33,985 nucleotides of DNA from Streptomyces sp. CBMA291 (GCF_014596525.1 NZ_MSJP01000070.1:1-33985), one strand, 5' to 3'; counted from the first letter of the stretch, positions 7,937 through 16,035 are shown. Made by a program: numbers and translations. Notes: generated from the sequence alone by a model not told the origin.

Positions 7937-9186
7937 CGCAGGGTCACCTCCGCGCCGCGGAAGGCGGGTCCGGCCAGCAGGCTGCTCCAGTCCGGCAGGT
8001 CGCCGGGCCGCTTTCCGGCGGCGGGGGCGAGGAGTTCGGTGACGAGGTCGTTCTCCTGCGGGGAGTTGGCGGGCCCGAGGTCCTGGTCCGTCGCGGCGGA
8101 GGCCCGTGCGGCGGGGGCGGCGGGCGCGCCGAGGTAGGGCACGGGGTAGCAGTTCGGGCCGCCGCCGGAGCCGTAGGAAGGCTTGTCGCGGCCGGGGACG
8201 TACGCGCCGCGCGAGGGGACGGTGGAGACCTCCACGTGCAGTCCGGGCTTGTCCGTGCCCTTGCCGAGCGCCTTGTCCATGGCGGGGACGAACTGGGCCA
8301 GGGTGCGCAGGGTGCAGGGGAAGGACGGGGAGTACTCGGCGAGCAGGTCCAGGGTGGGCCTTCCGGTGGCGCTGAGCCGGATGATGTTGTCCTTGTTCTG
8401 GCGCAGGAAGGCGGTCAGGTCCTGGGAGGTCCGGGTGGTGGCGCCGAGGGTGTCGGCGAGGGCCGCCTCCTGCTCGGCGAGGGTGCCGCTGGTGGTGGTG
8501 AAGTCGGTGAGCGCCGTGACGATGTCGGGGGCGGCGTCCGCGTAGAGGTGGCTGACCTTCACGAGTTCTTTCAGGTCGCGGGTGAGGGCGGGCAGTTGGG
8601 GGTTGAAGCGGGTGAGGTGGGCGTCGAGCCGGGCGAGGGTCTCGCCGAGCTTGTCGCCGCGTCCTTCGAGCGCCTGGGAGACGGCCGACAGGGTGGCGGA
8701 GAGCTTCTGCGGCTGTACGGCGGTGAGCAGGGGCAGGACGTTGTCGAGGACCTGCTGGAGTTCGACGGCGTTGCTGGAGCGGTCCTCGGGGATGACGGCG
8801 CCGGGGTCCAGCGGCCGGCCGGAGGGGGCGGCGGGCGGGACGAGGGCGACGAAGCGTTCGCCGAAGAGGGTGGTGGGGAGCATCTGCGCGCGGACGTCGG
8901 AGGGGACGTGGCTCAGGGTTCCGGGGCGCATGGCGAGGGTGAGCCGGGCTCCGCCGTCGATGGCGTCGATGGCGCGGACCTCGCCGATGACGACGCCGCG
9001 CAGTTTCACCTCGGCTCCGAGGTGCATTTCGTTGCCGACGTCGCCGGTCTCGACGACGACCGGGTCGGAGTCGGTGAACCTCTTGTCGTAGACGGCGACC
9101 GCGAGCCCGGCGAGCAGGGCGGGCACCAGCAGGAAGACGACACCGGCGAACCGGCGGCGTACGGTCTCGGCACGTGAGTCGCTCAT
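7933..9186 (-). CDS. mceA: MCE family protein, position A
   Basis: A 417-residue MCE protein, the first of the six. It has an N-terminal anchor (about 13-32). The MCE domain (about 40-120) includes NEMHLGAEVKLRGVVIGEVR and LFGERFVALVP. A long helical segment to about 290 is followed by a Gly/Pro/Ala-rich tail with two Cys (SFPCTLRTL and GPNCYP). ATG at 9186 lies one base after the stop of yrbEB (TGA-C-ATG). MceA normally begins the tunnel of six MCE proteins that passes lipids to YrbE. Confidence 0.93.
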   Translation of the reverse strand: MSDSRAETVRRRFAGVVFLLVPALLAGLAVAVYDKRFTDSDPVVVETGDVGNEMHLGAEVKLRGVVIGEVRAIDAIDGGARLTLAMRPGTLSHVPSDVRAQMLPTTLFGERFVALVPPAAPSGRPLDPGAVIPEDRSSNAVELQQVLDNVLPLLTAVQPQKLSATLSAVSQALEGRGDKLGETLARLDAHLTRFNPQLPALTRDLKELVKVSHLYADAAPDIVTALTDFTTTSGTLAEQEAALADTLGATTRTSQDLTAFLRQNKDNIIRLSATGRPTLDLLAEYSPSFPCTLRTLAQFVPAMDKALGKGTDKPGLHVEVSTVPSRGAYVPGRDKPSYGSGGGPNCYPVPYLGAPAAPAARASAATDQDLGPANSPQENDLVTELLAPAAGKRPGDLPDWSSLLAGPAFRGAEVTLR

Positions 9187-9187
9187 G

Positions 9188-10003
9188 TCACCCCGCCACC
9201 TTCACGGTCGTGGTCGCGCCCCAGAGGGCCAGCGAGAGGAAGAAGTCGGTGACGCTGATCAGCACGATGGCGTTGCGTACGGAGCGGCCCACGGCGATGC
9301 CGACACCGGCGGGACCGCCGGAGGCGCGGTAGCCGTAGTAGCAGTGGGCGACGATCACCATGACGCTGAAGATCAGCACTTTGAGCACCGAGAGGATGAC
9401 GTCCGTCGGGGAGAGGAAGAGGTTGAAGTAGTGGTCGTACGTGCCCTGGGACTGGCCGTTGAAGAGGACGGTGACGTAGCGGGAGGCCAGGTAGGAGGAG
9501 AGCAGCCCGATGGCGTAGAGGGGGATGATGGCGACGACGCCCGCGATGATCCGGGTGGTGACCAGGTACGGCATGGAGCGGATGCCCATGCCTTCGAGGG
9601 CGTCGACCTCCTCGTTGATGCGCATGGCGCCGAGCTGGGCGGTGAATCCGGCGCCGACGGTCGCGGACAGGGCGAGTCCGGCGACGAGCGGGGCGATCTC
9701 GCGGGTGTTGAAGTAGGCGGAGACGAAGCCGGTGAAGGCGGCGGTGCCGATCTGTTCGAGGGCCGCGTAGCCCTGGAGTCCGACGACGGTGCCGGTGAAC
9801 AGGGTCATGGCGATCATGACGCCGATGGTGCCGCCGATGACCCCGAGGCCGCCGGAGCCGAACGCGACCTCGGCGAGAAGCCGTTGGACCTCCCGAAGGT
9901 ACCGGTGCAGGGTCCTGGGGATCCAGACGAGGGCGCGGACGTAGAAGAGGAGCTGGTCTCCGGAGCGGTCGAGCCAGACGAAGGGGGAGGCCATCGTGCT
10001 CAT
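9188..10003 (-). CDS. yrbEB: MlaE/YrbE family ABC permease B
   Basis: A 271-residue integral membrane protein of the YrbE/MlaE permease family. It has an amphipathic N-terminus followed by about five or six hydrophobic helices. A conserved cytoplasmic loop contains RINEEVDALEGMGI, the EExDA-like coupling motif that contacts the ATPase. ATG at 10003 was chosen for its ATGA overlap with yrbEA; the same frame stays open far upstream without meaning. With YrbEA and the MceG ATPase it forms the inner-membrane part of the importer. Confidence 0.93.
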   Translation of the reverse strand: MSTMASPFVWLDRSGDQLLFYVRALVWIPRTLHRYLREVQRLLAEVAFGSGGLGVIGGTIGVMIAMTLFTGTVVGLQGYAALEQIGTAAFTGFVSAYFNTREIAPLVAGLALSATVGAGFTAQLGAMRINEEVDALEGMGIRSMPYLVTTRIIAGVVAIIPLYAIGLLSSYLASRYVTVLFNGQSQGTYDHYFNLFLSPTDVILSVLKVLIFSVMVIVAHCYYGYRASGGPAGVGIAVGRSVRNAIVLISVTDFFLSLALWGATTTVKVAG

Positions 10004-10764
10004 CCTCCCTTCGGCGGGACGATCTGGAGGTAGATGCCGGTCATCACCATGTTCACGAAGAACAGCAGCATGAAGGTGATGACGACGGACTGGTTGACGG
10101 CGTCGCCGACGCCCTTGGGGCCGCCCCGGGGGTGCAGTCCCCGGTAGGCGGCGACGATGCCCGCGATGAACCCGAAGATCAGGGCCTTCAGTTCGCTGAT
10201 GTAGAGGTCCGGCAGCTGGGCGAGGGCGGAGAAGCTGGAGAGGTACGCGCCGGGGGTTCCGCCCTGGAGGATGATGTTGAAGAAGTAGCCGCCGAGGGTG
10301 CCGACGACGGAGACCATGCCGTTGAGCAGGAAGGCCACCGCCATGGTGGCGAGGACGCGCGGCACGACCAGGCGCTGGACGGGCGAGACGCCCATGACCT
10401 CCATCGCGTCCAGTTCCTCCCGGATCTTGCGGGAGCCGAGGTCGGCGCAGATGGCGGAGCCGCCCGCGCCGGCGATGAGGAGGGCGACGATGAGCGGGCT
10501 CGCCTGCTGGATGACGGCGAGGACGCTGGCGCCGCCGGTGAACGACTGGGCGCCCAGCTGCTGGGTGAGCGAGCCGACCTGAAGGGCGATCACCGCGCCG
10601 AACGGGATGGAGACGAGGGCCGCGGGCAGGATGGTGACGCCGGCGACGAACCAGAACTGCTCGATGAACTCGCGGAACTGGAAGGGGCGCCGGAAGACGG
10701 CCCGGCCCACCTCGACGGCGAGGGCGAAGAGGCGGCCGGTCTGCCGCAGCGCGCCCGCGATCAC
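10000..10764 (-). CDS. yrbEA: MlaE/YrbE family ABC permease A
   Basis: A 254-residue polytopic membrane protein. The coupling loop SRKIREELDAMEVMGVSP marks it as a YrbE/MlaE permease. The start is GTG at 10764, which overlaps the ATPase stop as GTGA. The homologous protein begins exactly here (VIAGALRQTGRLFAL), and the preceding part of the open frame is the shadow of the ATPase gene. It pairs with YrbEB as the heterodimeric permease of the Mce importer. Confidence 0.93.
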   Translation of the reverse strand: MIAGALRQTGRLFALAVEVGRAVFRRPFQFREFIEQFWFVAGVTILPAALVSIPFGAVIALQVGSLTQQLGAQSFTGGASVLAVIQQASPLIVALLIAGAGGSAICADLGSRKIREELDAMEVMGVSPVQRLVVPRVLATMAVAFLLNGMVSVVGTLGGYFFNIILQGGTPGAYLSSFSALAQLPDLYISELKALIFGFIAGIVAAYRGLHPRGGPKGVGDAVNQSVVITFMLLFFVNMVMTGIYLQIVPPKGG

Positions 10765-11783
10765 GAGCCGCTCCCCTGGGCCGGGAGCGGGACGGTCGGC
10801 GCCGGGGCGTGGTGGGCGTAGTTGTCGCGGATGGCCGCCTGGGCAGCGGGCGGCAGTCGGTCGAGCATGCCGAGGACGCGCTCGCGGTGGCGGGCGACGG
10901 CGGCACGCGGGGGCAGTCCGGGGGAGGGCTCCAGCTGCGGGACGATGCCGGGGGGCGGTCCCGGGCGGCGGGTGGCGGGTCCGGCGGGGCCCGCGGCTTC
11001 GGCGGCGAGCAGGGCTGCGTCCTTCTCCTCCGACATGCCGATGGGGCCTTCGCGGCGCCCGGCGAGGAACTGGGTGACGACCGGTTCCTCGCTGGTGAGG
11101 AGCACTTCGCGGGGTCCGAAGGCGACGAGGTCGCGCCGGAAGAACATGCCCATGTTGTCGGGGACGGTGGCGGCGATGTCGAGGTTGTGGGTGACGATCA
11201 GCATCGTCGCGTCGATCCGCGCGTTGAGGTCGATCAGGAGCTGGGACAGATAGGCGGTGCGGACGGGGTCGAGACCGGAGTCCGGTTCGTCGCACAGGAC
11301 GATCTGCGGGTCGAGGACGAGCGCGCGGGCCAGTCCGGCGCGCTTGCGCATGCCGCCGCTGATCTCGCCGGGCAGTTTGCCCTCCGAGCCGAGGAGTCCG
11401 ACGAGGTCGATCCGTTCCATGACGATGCGACGGATCTCGGATTCCCGTTTGCGGGTGTGTTCGCGCAGCGGGAAGGCGATGTTGTCGAAGAGGGTCATGG
11501 AGCCGAAAAGGGCTCCGTCCTGGAACATGAGCCCGAAGAGTTTCCGGGTCTCGTAGATGTCCCGTTCCGGACTGCTGACCATGTCGACACCGTTGATGAG
11601 GACACGGCCCCGCTGGGGTTTCAGCAGTCCGATGAGTGATTTCAGGAAGACCGTCTTGCCCGTTCCGGAGGGGCCGAGCATGACGCTGACCTCTCCGGCC
11701 GGCAAGGTCAGAGTCACGTCCTGCCAGATGTTCTGCTTGCCAAAGGACATGGTCAGACCCTCAACGACTACTTCGATTCCCAT
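10761..11783 (-). CDS. mceG: Mce-type ABC transporter ATP-binding protein (MceG/Mkl)
   Basis: A 340-residue ABC ATPase. Walker A is GPSGTGKT (37-44), the Q-loop Gln is at 88, the signature is ISGGM (141-145), Walker B is IVLCDEP (161-167) and the H-loop His is at 199. A tail of about 80 residues beyond the ABC domain is Pro-rich and then helical (RVLGMLDRLPPAAQ), as in Mkl proteins. ATG at 11783 is preceded by GGAGGT. The 39 extra upstream codons in frame overlap the promoter region and are rejected. It energises the YrbE permeases. Having the ATPase first in the operon differs from mycobacteria, where mkl is unlinked to the mce operons. Confidence 0.94.
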   Translation of the reverse strand: MGIEVVVEGLTMSFGKQNIWQDVTLTLPAGEVSVMLGPSGTGKTVFLKSLIGLLKPQRGRVLINGVDMVSSPERDIYETRKLFGLMFQDGALFGSMTLFDNIAFPLREHTRKRESEIRRIVMERIDLVGLLGSEGKLPGEISGGMRKRAGLARALVLDPQIVLCDEPDSGLDPVRTAYLSQLLIDLNARIDATMLIVTHNLDIAATVPDNMGMFFRRDLVAFGPREVLLTSEEPVVTQFLAGRREGPIGMSEEKDAALLAAEAAGPAGPATRRPGPPPGIVPQLEPSPGLPPRAAVARHRERVLGMLDRLPPAAQAAIRDNYAHHAPAPTVPLPAQGSGS

Positions 11784-11827
11784 CCCACCTCCAGCAAGCG
11801 TGCGTCGGGCGTGCACACTGCGGGCGC

Positions 11828-11857
11828 ACGTTAAGTCGGAGCGGATCACCCGGACAA
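11828..11857 (-). promoter_or_regulatory. Candidate promoter of the mce operon
   Basis: Read on the minus strand, TTGTCC (11852-11857) and TAACGT (11828-11833) are separated by 18 bases. They resemble -35 and -10 elements, placing the start of transcription near 11820 and giving a leader of about 37 bases before mceG. An overlapping alternative -10, TATTGT at 11854-11859, would start about 26 bases further upstream. Based only on consensus matching. Confidence 0.4.
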
Positions 11858-11893
11858 TAGGGCGGTCGGGAAAACCTTGATCCGTTTCCGTTT

Positions 11894-11911
11894 TTGTCAC
11901 CGCGGAGACAA
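11894..11911. promoter_or_regulatory. Operator-like repeat, copy A
   Basis: TTGTCACCGCGGAGACAA is an 18-base inverted repeat with one mismatched pair around a CCGCGG centre, extendable by one matching base on each side. It lies about 110 bases upstream of the mceG start and upstream of the candidate -35 box, a position more typical of an activator than of a repressor. Confidence 0.65.
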
Positions 11912-11926
11912 AGCCGGGAGCGGACC

Positions 11927-11944
11927 TTGTCTCCGCGGAGACAG
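11927..11944. promoter_or_regulatory. Operator-like repeat, copy B
   Basis: TTGTCTCCGCGGAGACAG contains a perfect 16-base palindrome (11928-11943). It matches copy A at 16 of 18 positions and starts 33 bases from it, about three helical turns, so both would lie on the same DNA face. Confidence 0.68.
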
Positions 11945-12164
11945 AGCGGGGTGCGCCGCCCGGGACGACCGGGTGGACGGTCCCCGCCCGTGGTGACCCG
12001 CCCCCGCGAGGGGGCGGACCGGGGGCGGTCCGTCACGCGGACGGTCCGCGAATCCGCGCCGACCTGCGGCGGGACCCTGGCAACGCGAACGCTACGACCC
12101 GGTAACCTCTCCCGGCAATACCGGATTCCGAGATTTCGCGAAACAGTGCCTCGCGGTGCGGCTT

Positions 12165-12182
12165 TTATCAGCGGGGAGACAG
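12165..12182. promoter_or_regulatory. Degenerate operator-like repeat, copy C
   Basis: TTATCAGCGGGGAGACAG matches copy A at 14 of 18 positions and keeps the GGAGACA half-site. It is less symmetrical than copies A and B. It lies on the side nearer the secreted-protein genes. Confidence 0.45.
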
Positions 12183-12196
12183 TTTTATTTTTCCTC

Positions 12197-12214
12197 TTGT
12201 CACCTTGGAGAGCA
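12197..12214. promoter_or_regulatory. Degenerate operator-like repeat, copy D
   Basis: TTGTCACCTTGGAGAGCA matches copy A at 14 of 18 positions and keeps the TTGTCACC half-site and GGAGA. It starts 32 bases after copy C, nearly the same spacing as A to B, which supports a real paired arrangement. Confidence 0.45.
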
Positions 12215-12344
12215 TTTCACGGTCGCGACCAGGGCGTTTGGATACCTTGGACGTCGACCACCTGCCGGGATCTCGCATGATCGATCATAATTGTCGACAT
12301 TGCGCACTTCGGAACCAATCGGATTCCCGCCATCCCTCACTCTC

Positions 12345-12374
12345 TTGACAGGGGAGGCGACGTCTTCAAAGAAT
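12345..12374 (+). promoter_or_regulatory. Candidate promoter of the secreted-protein cluster
   Basis: A perfect TTGACA at 12345-12350 is followed after 18 bases by AAGAAT (12369-12374), four of six matches to the -10 consensus. Transcription from about 12381 would give a leader of about 130 bases. An alternative -10-like CATAAT is at 12286-12291, without a good -35 box. Confidence 0.4.
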
Positions 12375-12513
12375 CATGGACTGCGCCATTGTTCAGCTAA
12401 GTTTCCCGCAAGTAACGTCTGGGTTCGCGGCCGATGGATTCGAGCCGCCGGCCGCCCGTCCCCTTCGCGGCCACCCCTCTGCCGGTCACATCCCCAAGGA
12501 GAGTCCCAGAGCC

Positions 12514-13143
12514 ATGAAGAAGTCCATGAGAAACCTCGCCGTCGTCGCCGGTGGCGCCTCCGCCGCCTTCGCCCTCGCCGTCTCCCCCGCCTCGGCCGTG
12601 CCCTCCACGGTCTGGACCGTCAGCCCGTCCCCGGCCAGCATCACCGCCGTCAACAGCGGGAACATCGTCCTCAGCGTCAACGGCGTCGCCATGACGTGTA
12701 CGAAGTCGAACGGCACGGGCACGGGCTCCAGCACCACCGGCAACCCGGCGACGGTCGGCACCATCAACACCATCGCCTTCGGCGCCACCGGGGCGCCCTG
12801 CACCAGCGTGCTGGGCAACGTGACCACCGTCGCGGCCACCCCCTGGACGATCGTGGCGGAGGACTACACCGCCGCGACCGGCGTCACCAAGGGCTACGTC
12901 GGCAACGTCGACGCCACCGTGACCGTCGGCGCCTGCGTCTTCCGCGTCACGGGCAAGGCGACCAGCACCTACACCAACTCGACGGGCGCGCTGGCCGTCA
13001 ACAGCGTCGCCGGTGACCTCACCGTCGTCTCCTCGACCGGCTGCGGCGTGGCCGTCCCGGTCGGCGCCAAGCCCACCTTCAAGGGCACGTACCTCTTCAA
13101 GCAGGGCACCGTCATCCCGACGATCGTCGGCAGCAACCCGTAA
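12514..13143 (+). CDS. Secreted protein of unknown function, four Cys
   Basis: A 209-residue protein with a clear Sec signal peptide: MKKSMRNL, a hydrophobic core, and probable cleavage after SPASA (Ala28). The mature part is small-residue and Thr/Ser/Val-rich, predicted all-beta. It has Cys at 62, 96, 141 and 177, enough for two disulfides. No membrane segment or cell-wall anchor follows, so it should be exported and soluble or associated with the surface. ATG at 12514 is used with AAGGAG 12 bases upstream; the open frame extending back to 12376 lacks a credible start. I do not recognise a named domain. It shares a C...GCG pattern with its two downstream neighbours. Confidence 0.85.
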   Translation: MKKSMRNLAVVAGGASAAFALAVSPASAVPSTVWTVSPSPASITAVNSGNIVLSVNGVAMTCTKSNGTGTGSSTTGNPATVGTINTIAFGATGAPCTSVLGNVTTVAATPWTIVAEDYTAATGVTKGYVGNVDATVTVGACVFRVTGKATSTYTNSTGALAVNSVAGDLTVVSSTGCGVAVPVGAKPTFKGTYLFKQGTVIPTIVGSNP

Positions 13144-13163
13144 GGGGCGGGCACACCGCACCT

Positions 13164-13204
13164 CCGCGCCCGCCCGGCCGACGAGGCCGGCCGGGCGGGC
13201 GCGG
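13164..13204 (+). terminator. Hairpin after the first secreted-protein gene
   Basis: A 16-base perfect stem (13164-13179 with 13189-13204) encloses a 9-base loop, 20 bases after the stop codon. There is no T-run, as is common in Streptomyces. It may end or attenuate transcription before the next gene. Confidence 0.6.
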
Positions 13205-13336
13205 CCCCCTTCCGGGCAGCCGGCCCTCCGCCGGATCCATCCCCCGAGGCGCCACCCGCGACCCGCGCGGACCGACCGCACCCTTCGCCGGCGCGCCACC
13301 CCCGCCGGCCCACGAACGACCCGAGCGGAGCATCGG

Positions 13337-14998
13337 ATGAAAGGCCCACGGCCCACCTCTCGATCCGCCCGCGCCCGTGTGCGCGGCGCGACGATCGCCG
13401 CGTTCGTGGCGCTCGCGCCCCTGCTTCCCGCGGCGGCCGTCGCCGTCGGGACGCTGAAGGTCGACACCGCGCTGCCCTACGTCTGCGCCCTGCCCTCCGG
13501 GCCGCAGGCCGCGACGGTCAGGATCACCGCGGCCTTCCCCGAACGGACGGACGTGGGCGAGGAGATCCGGCCCGCCGACGTCACCACGACGGTGGAACTC
13601 CCCGCGGCGGCCGTGGCCGACCTCGCCGCCCTCCAGGCCGCCACCGTAAGGGCCGAGACCCGGCTCACGGTCGCCGTGGCCCAGGGCGAACAGCACGCGG
13701 AAGCCACCTGGAGGGGCACGGCGCAGCCCGTCGACGTACCCGCCGAAGGGCCCCTCGTCCTCACCGCCACCGGCGACGTGCCGTCCCTGACCACCGACCG
13801 CGCGGGCGAACTGACCCTCACCGCCGGAAGCCTCGCCGTGGACCTGGCGCCCGGCACCGCCGAAGGAACGACCGCCGCCCCCGCCACCGCCTCCCTCTCC
13901 GTCCTGTGCGCCCCCGGACCGGACGCGCAGGACCGTACGCTCCTCGCCACCGTCCCGGTCGGCGACGGCGCCGGAACCGGAACCCCCACCGGGGAACCGG
14001 GCACCACGCCCGCCTCGCCCTCCGCGCCCACGCCCACCGGCCCCGGGCTCCCCTCGCGCCCCCTGCCGTCGCTCCGGACGGCACCGGGCGACGCGGAACC
14101 GACGGACGGCGCCCCGAAGGATCCGAAGGCGGCGGGACAGCAGGCGGACCGGGGGCCGAAGGCCGCCGACGAGGGCACGCCGCCGGGCACCACCCCGGCG
14201 CCCCGGCCCCCCGCGCCGTCCTGCCTCACCAAGGACCCGACCCCGATGTCGCTCTCCGCGTACATCACCGGCTACGCCAACGTGCGGAAGCTGAACGGCG
14301 CCTCGCTCATCCCGGTCTCCTGCATCCTGATCGAGCAGGGACTCATGGAGTTCCCCCCGGACCCGCCGCCGGAGGGCGAGTTCCACATGTTCACCCTGTC
14401 GCACGGAAACCTCTCCTACCAGGGCCGCAAGCAGACCCCGCCCTTCACCGCCACCTTCCTGACCTTCGACTTCCAGCCGGTCACCGCCACGATGGTCCTG
14501 GAGCAGACGGGCCCCATCACCATCAGCACGCTGCTCCGCATCGTCGCCACCGGTGACAACTACCTGGACAACACGGTCCGGGCCCCCCTCGTCCTGCGGG
14601 TGCTCGACGTCAAGGTCGACGGCGTCAAGCTGGACGTGGGCCCCTCCTGCCGTACGGCGACATCGCTCACCTCGCCCGATCCCCAGGCCGCCCGGTACCC
14701 CGGCGACCACCTGCTGATGACCGGCCTCGGGAAGATCCCCCTCGGCGAGCCCGCCCAGGGCTACATCCTCACCAGCGGCGGCCCCCTGACCGGGGAAGTG
14801 ACCATTCCGGCCTTCAAGGGCTGCGGCTCCGGCGGCGAGAACTTCGACCGTCTGCTGACCGCCTCCATCTCCGGCCCCGGCAACTACGTCAAGCAGATGC
14901 AGGGGCAGACCTGCACCGTCCTCAGCGACGTGCCGACCGACGACCCTCAGTGCACCGAGGACCTTCAGCCGTACGTGGTTCCCAAGCCCGAGCGCTGA
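13337..14998 (+). CDS. Secreted two-domain protein, DUF6801-like N-terminal domain
   Basis: A 553-residue protein with a signal peptide (about 1-36; Arg-rich start, then an Ala/Leu/Val core). The N-terminal beta-rich domain (about 38-193) begins VDTALPYVCALPSGPQ and carries Cys50 and Cys191. The pattern fits DUF6801 domains of secreted actinobacterial proteins, from memory. Residues 210-295 form a Pro/Thr/Gly/Ala linker. The C-terminal domain (296-553) has six Cys (296, 329, 438, 496, 526, 539). Part of it resembles the next gene's product (SC-R-A around 438 and IPAFKGCG at 490-497). ATG at 13337 has GGAG 6 bases upstream. The function is unknown; a role in binding extracellular lipids is possible from the mce neighbourhood but not shown. 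Confidence 0.85.
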   Translation: MKGPRPTSRSARARVRGATIAAFVALAPLLPAAAVAVGTLKVDTALPYVCALPSGPQAATVRITAAFPERTDVGEEIRPADVTTTVELPAAAVADLAALQAATVRAETRLTVAVAQGEQHAEATWRGTAQPVDVPAEGPLVLTATGDVPSLTTDRAGELTLTAGSLAVDLAPGTAEGTTAAPATASLSVLCAPGPDAQDRTLLATVPVGDGAGTGTPTGEPGTTPASPSAPTPTGPGLPSRPLPSLRTAPGDAEPTDGAPKDPKAAGQQADRGPKAADEGTPPGTTPAPRPPAPSCLTKDPTPMSLSAYITGYANVRKLNGASLIPVSCILIEQGLMEFPPDPPPEGEFHMFTLSHGNLSYQGRKQTPPFTATFLTFDFQPVTATMVLEQTGPITISTLLRIVATGDNYLDNTVRAPLVLRVLDVKVDGVKLDVGPSCRTATSLTSPDPQAARYPGDHLLMTGLGKIPLGEPAQGYILTSGGPLTGEVTIPAFKGCGSGGENFDRLLTASISGPGNYVKQMQGQTCTVLSDVPTDDPQCTEDLQPYVVPKPER

Positions 14999-15093
14999 GA
15001 CCCGCGCCGCCCCGGCCAGTCCCCCCGGGCCGCGCGCACTCCCGTACCGCACTCGTCACCGCTCCCCTCCGACGTCAACGAAAGGCATCCGCC

Positions 15094-16035
15094 ATGCCGC
15101 TCGTCTCCTCCCGCACGAAGCTCGCCGGTCTCGCCGCGCTCACGGCGCTCGGCTCCTTCGCCGCCGTCGGCACCGCGACCGCCGCGACGACCCCGGTGCT
15201 CAACGGCTCCTGGGCGCCGTTCTCCCGCTGCCCCGTCGACGCGGCGCCGATGCTCGCGGCCGACGGTCTCGACAAGTCGCCGCAGTGCGTCTCCTCCTTC
15301 TCGGCGAACGGCACCATCAAGCTGGGCAACAGCACCGTGGTCACCGGCAAGAGCGATCTCCAGCTCGGCATCGTGCAGAACCCGGACGGCACCAGCAGCG
15401 TCGTCGCCCCCGCCGCCGGTGCGATCATCGCCGACTCCGCCACCGTCCCCGGCGGACTGCTCGGGCTGATGTGCCCCAACGACATCCCGCTCATCTCCGA
15501 CGTCTGCAAGTCGATCACCAACGCCGACCTCAACAAGATCACCGCCACCCTGGAATCGGTCGGCACCCCCTCCGACTTCGACCAGATCGCGGGCGTCCTC
15601 ACGGACCAGCCGATCGTGACCATCCCGGTCCGCGTCCACCTGGAGAACCCGATCCTGGGGAGCAACTGCTACATCGGCACCAAGGCCAACCCGATCCTGC
15701 TGCGCCCGCGCAACCTCGACGCGCCCGCCTTCGGCGTCGAGCGCTTCGACGGCAACGGCTCCGCGAACGAGGAAGGCGACATGAGCCGCCTCAACCTCCT
15801 CGGCTCCACCCAGGTCGACAAGACCTTCGCCGTCCCCGGTGCGAGCGGCTGCGGACTCCTCGGCATCCTCGACGGCGCCGTCAACCTCAAGAACGGGCTG
15901 CCCTCGGCCGCCGGCAAGAACAGCCTCGTACTCAACAACACCCAGACCTACCTGGGCGGCCTGTACGCCCCCGGCACCGCCGCCCCCAACGCGGGCAGGA
16001 CGCTCGCCCAGAACTGGCACTCCGCCGTCAAGTAA
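15094..16035 (+). CDS. Secreted protein of unknown function, six Cys
   Basis: A 313-residue protein with a signal peptide ending near GTATA (about residue 30). The mature protein has Cys at 46, 65, 127, 138, 192 and 253, which could give three disulfides. The central part contains a LMCPNDIPLISDVCKSI segment. The C-terminal half has NPILGSNCYIGTKANPI (185-201) and FAVPGASGCG (245-254), a pattern also present in the preceding gene. No transmembrane helix or sorting signal follows, so it is probably released or peripherally bound. An AAAGG motif lies upstream of ATG at 15094. It probably belongs to one functional group with the two genes before it. Confidence 0.85.
   Translation: MPLVSSRTKLAGLAALTALGSFAAVGTATAATTPVLNGSWAPFSRCPVDAAPMLAADGLDKSPQCVSSFSANGTIKLGNSTVVTGKSDLQLGIVQNPDGTSSVVAPAAGAIIADSATVPGGLLGLMCPNDIPLISDVCKSITNADLNKITATLESVGTPSDFDQIAGVLTDQPIVTIPVRVHLENPILGSNCYIGTKANPILLRPRNLDAPAFGVERFDGNGSANEEGDMSRLNLLGSTQVDKTFAVPGASGCGLLGILDGAVNLKNGLPSAAGKNSLVLNNTQTYLGGLYAPGTAAPNAGRTLAQNWHSAVK

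Larger units (their letters stand above)
11784..12513. other. 730-base divergent intergenic control region
   Basis: No gene could be supported here. The region is lower in GC than its surroundings, especially 12110-12410. It separates the leftward mce operon from the rightward secreted-protein cluster. It contains two pairs of an operator-like repeat, candidate promoters in both directions, and a perfect 12-base palindrome ATGATCGATCAT at 12277-12288. The part from about 12381 to 12513 would be the leader of the first secreted-protein mRNA. Confidence 0.8.

Noticed and set aside
11784..11900. N-terminal extension of mceG
   Set aside because: The 39 extra codons cover the candidate promoter, and the strong GGAGGT site is just before ATG at 11783, where the ABC domain begins.
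12277..12288. ATGATCGATCAT palindrome as an operator
   Set aside because: It is perfect but short, occurs once, and has no relation to the four longer repeats; kept only as a note in the intergenic description.
12376..12513. N-terminal extension of the first secreted protein
   Set aside because: It would bury the signal peptide 46 residues inside the protein, and the better start at 12514 has a ribosome binding site and a classic signal sequence.
13112..15052. Minus-strand open frame of 646 codons opposite the two-domain secreted protein
   Set aside because: The plus-strand gene has a signal peptide, ordered Cys residues and a ribosome binding site; the antisense frame is Gly/Arg-rich with no motif.
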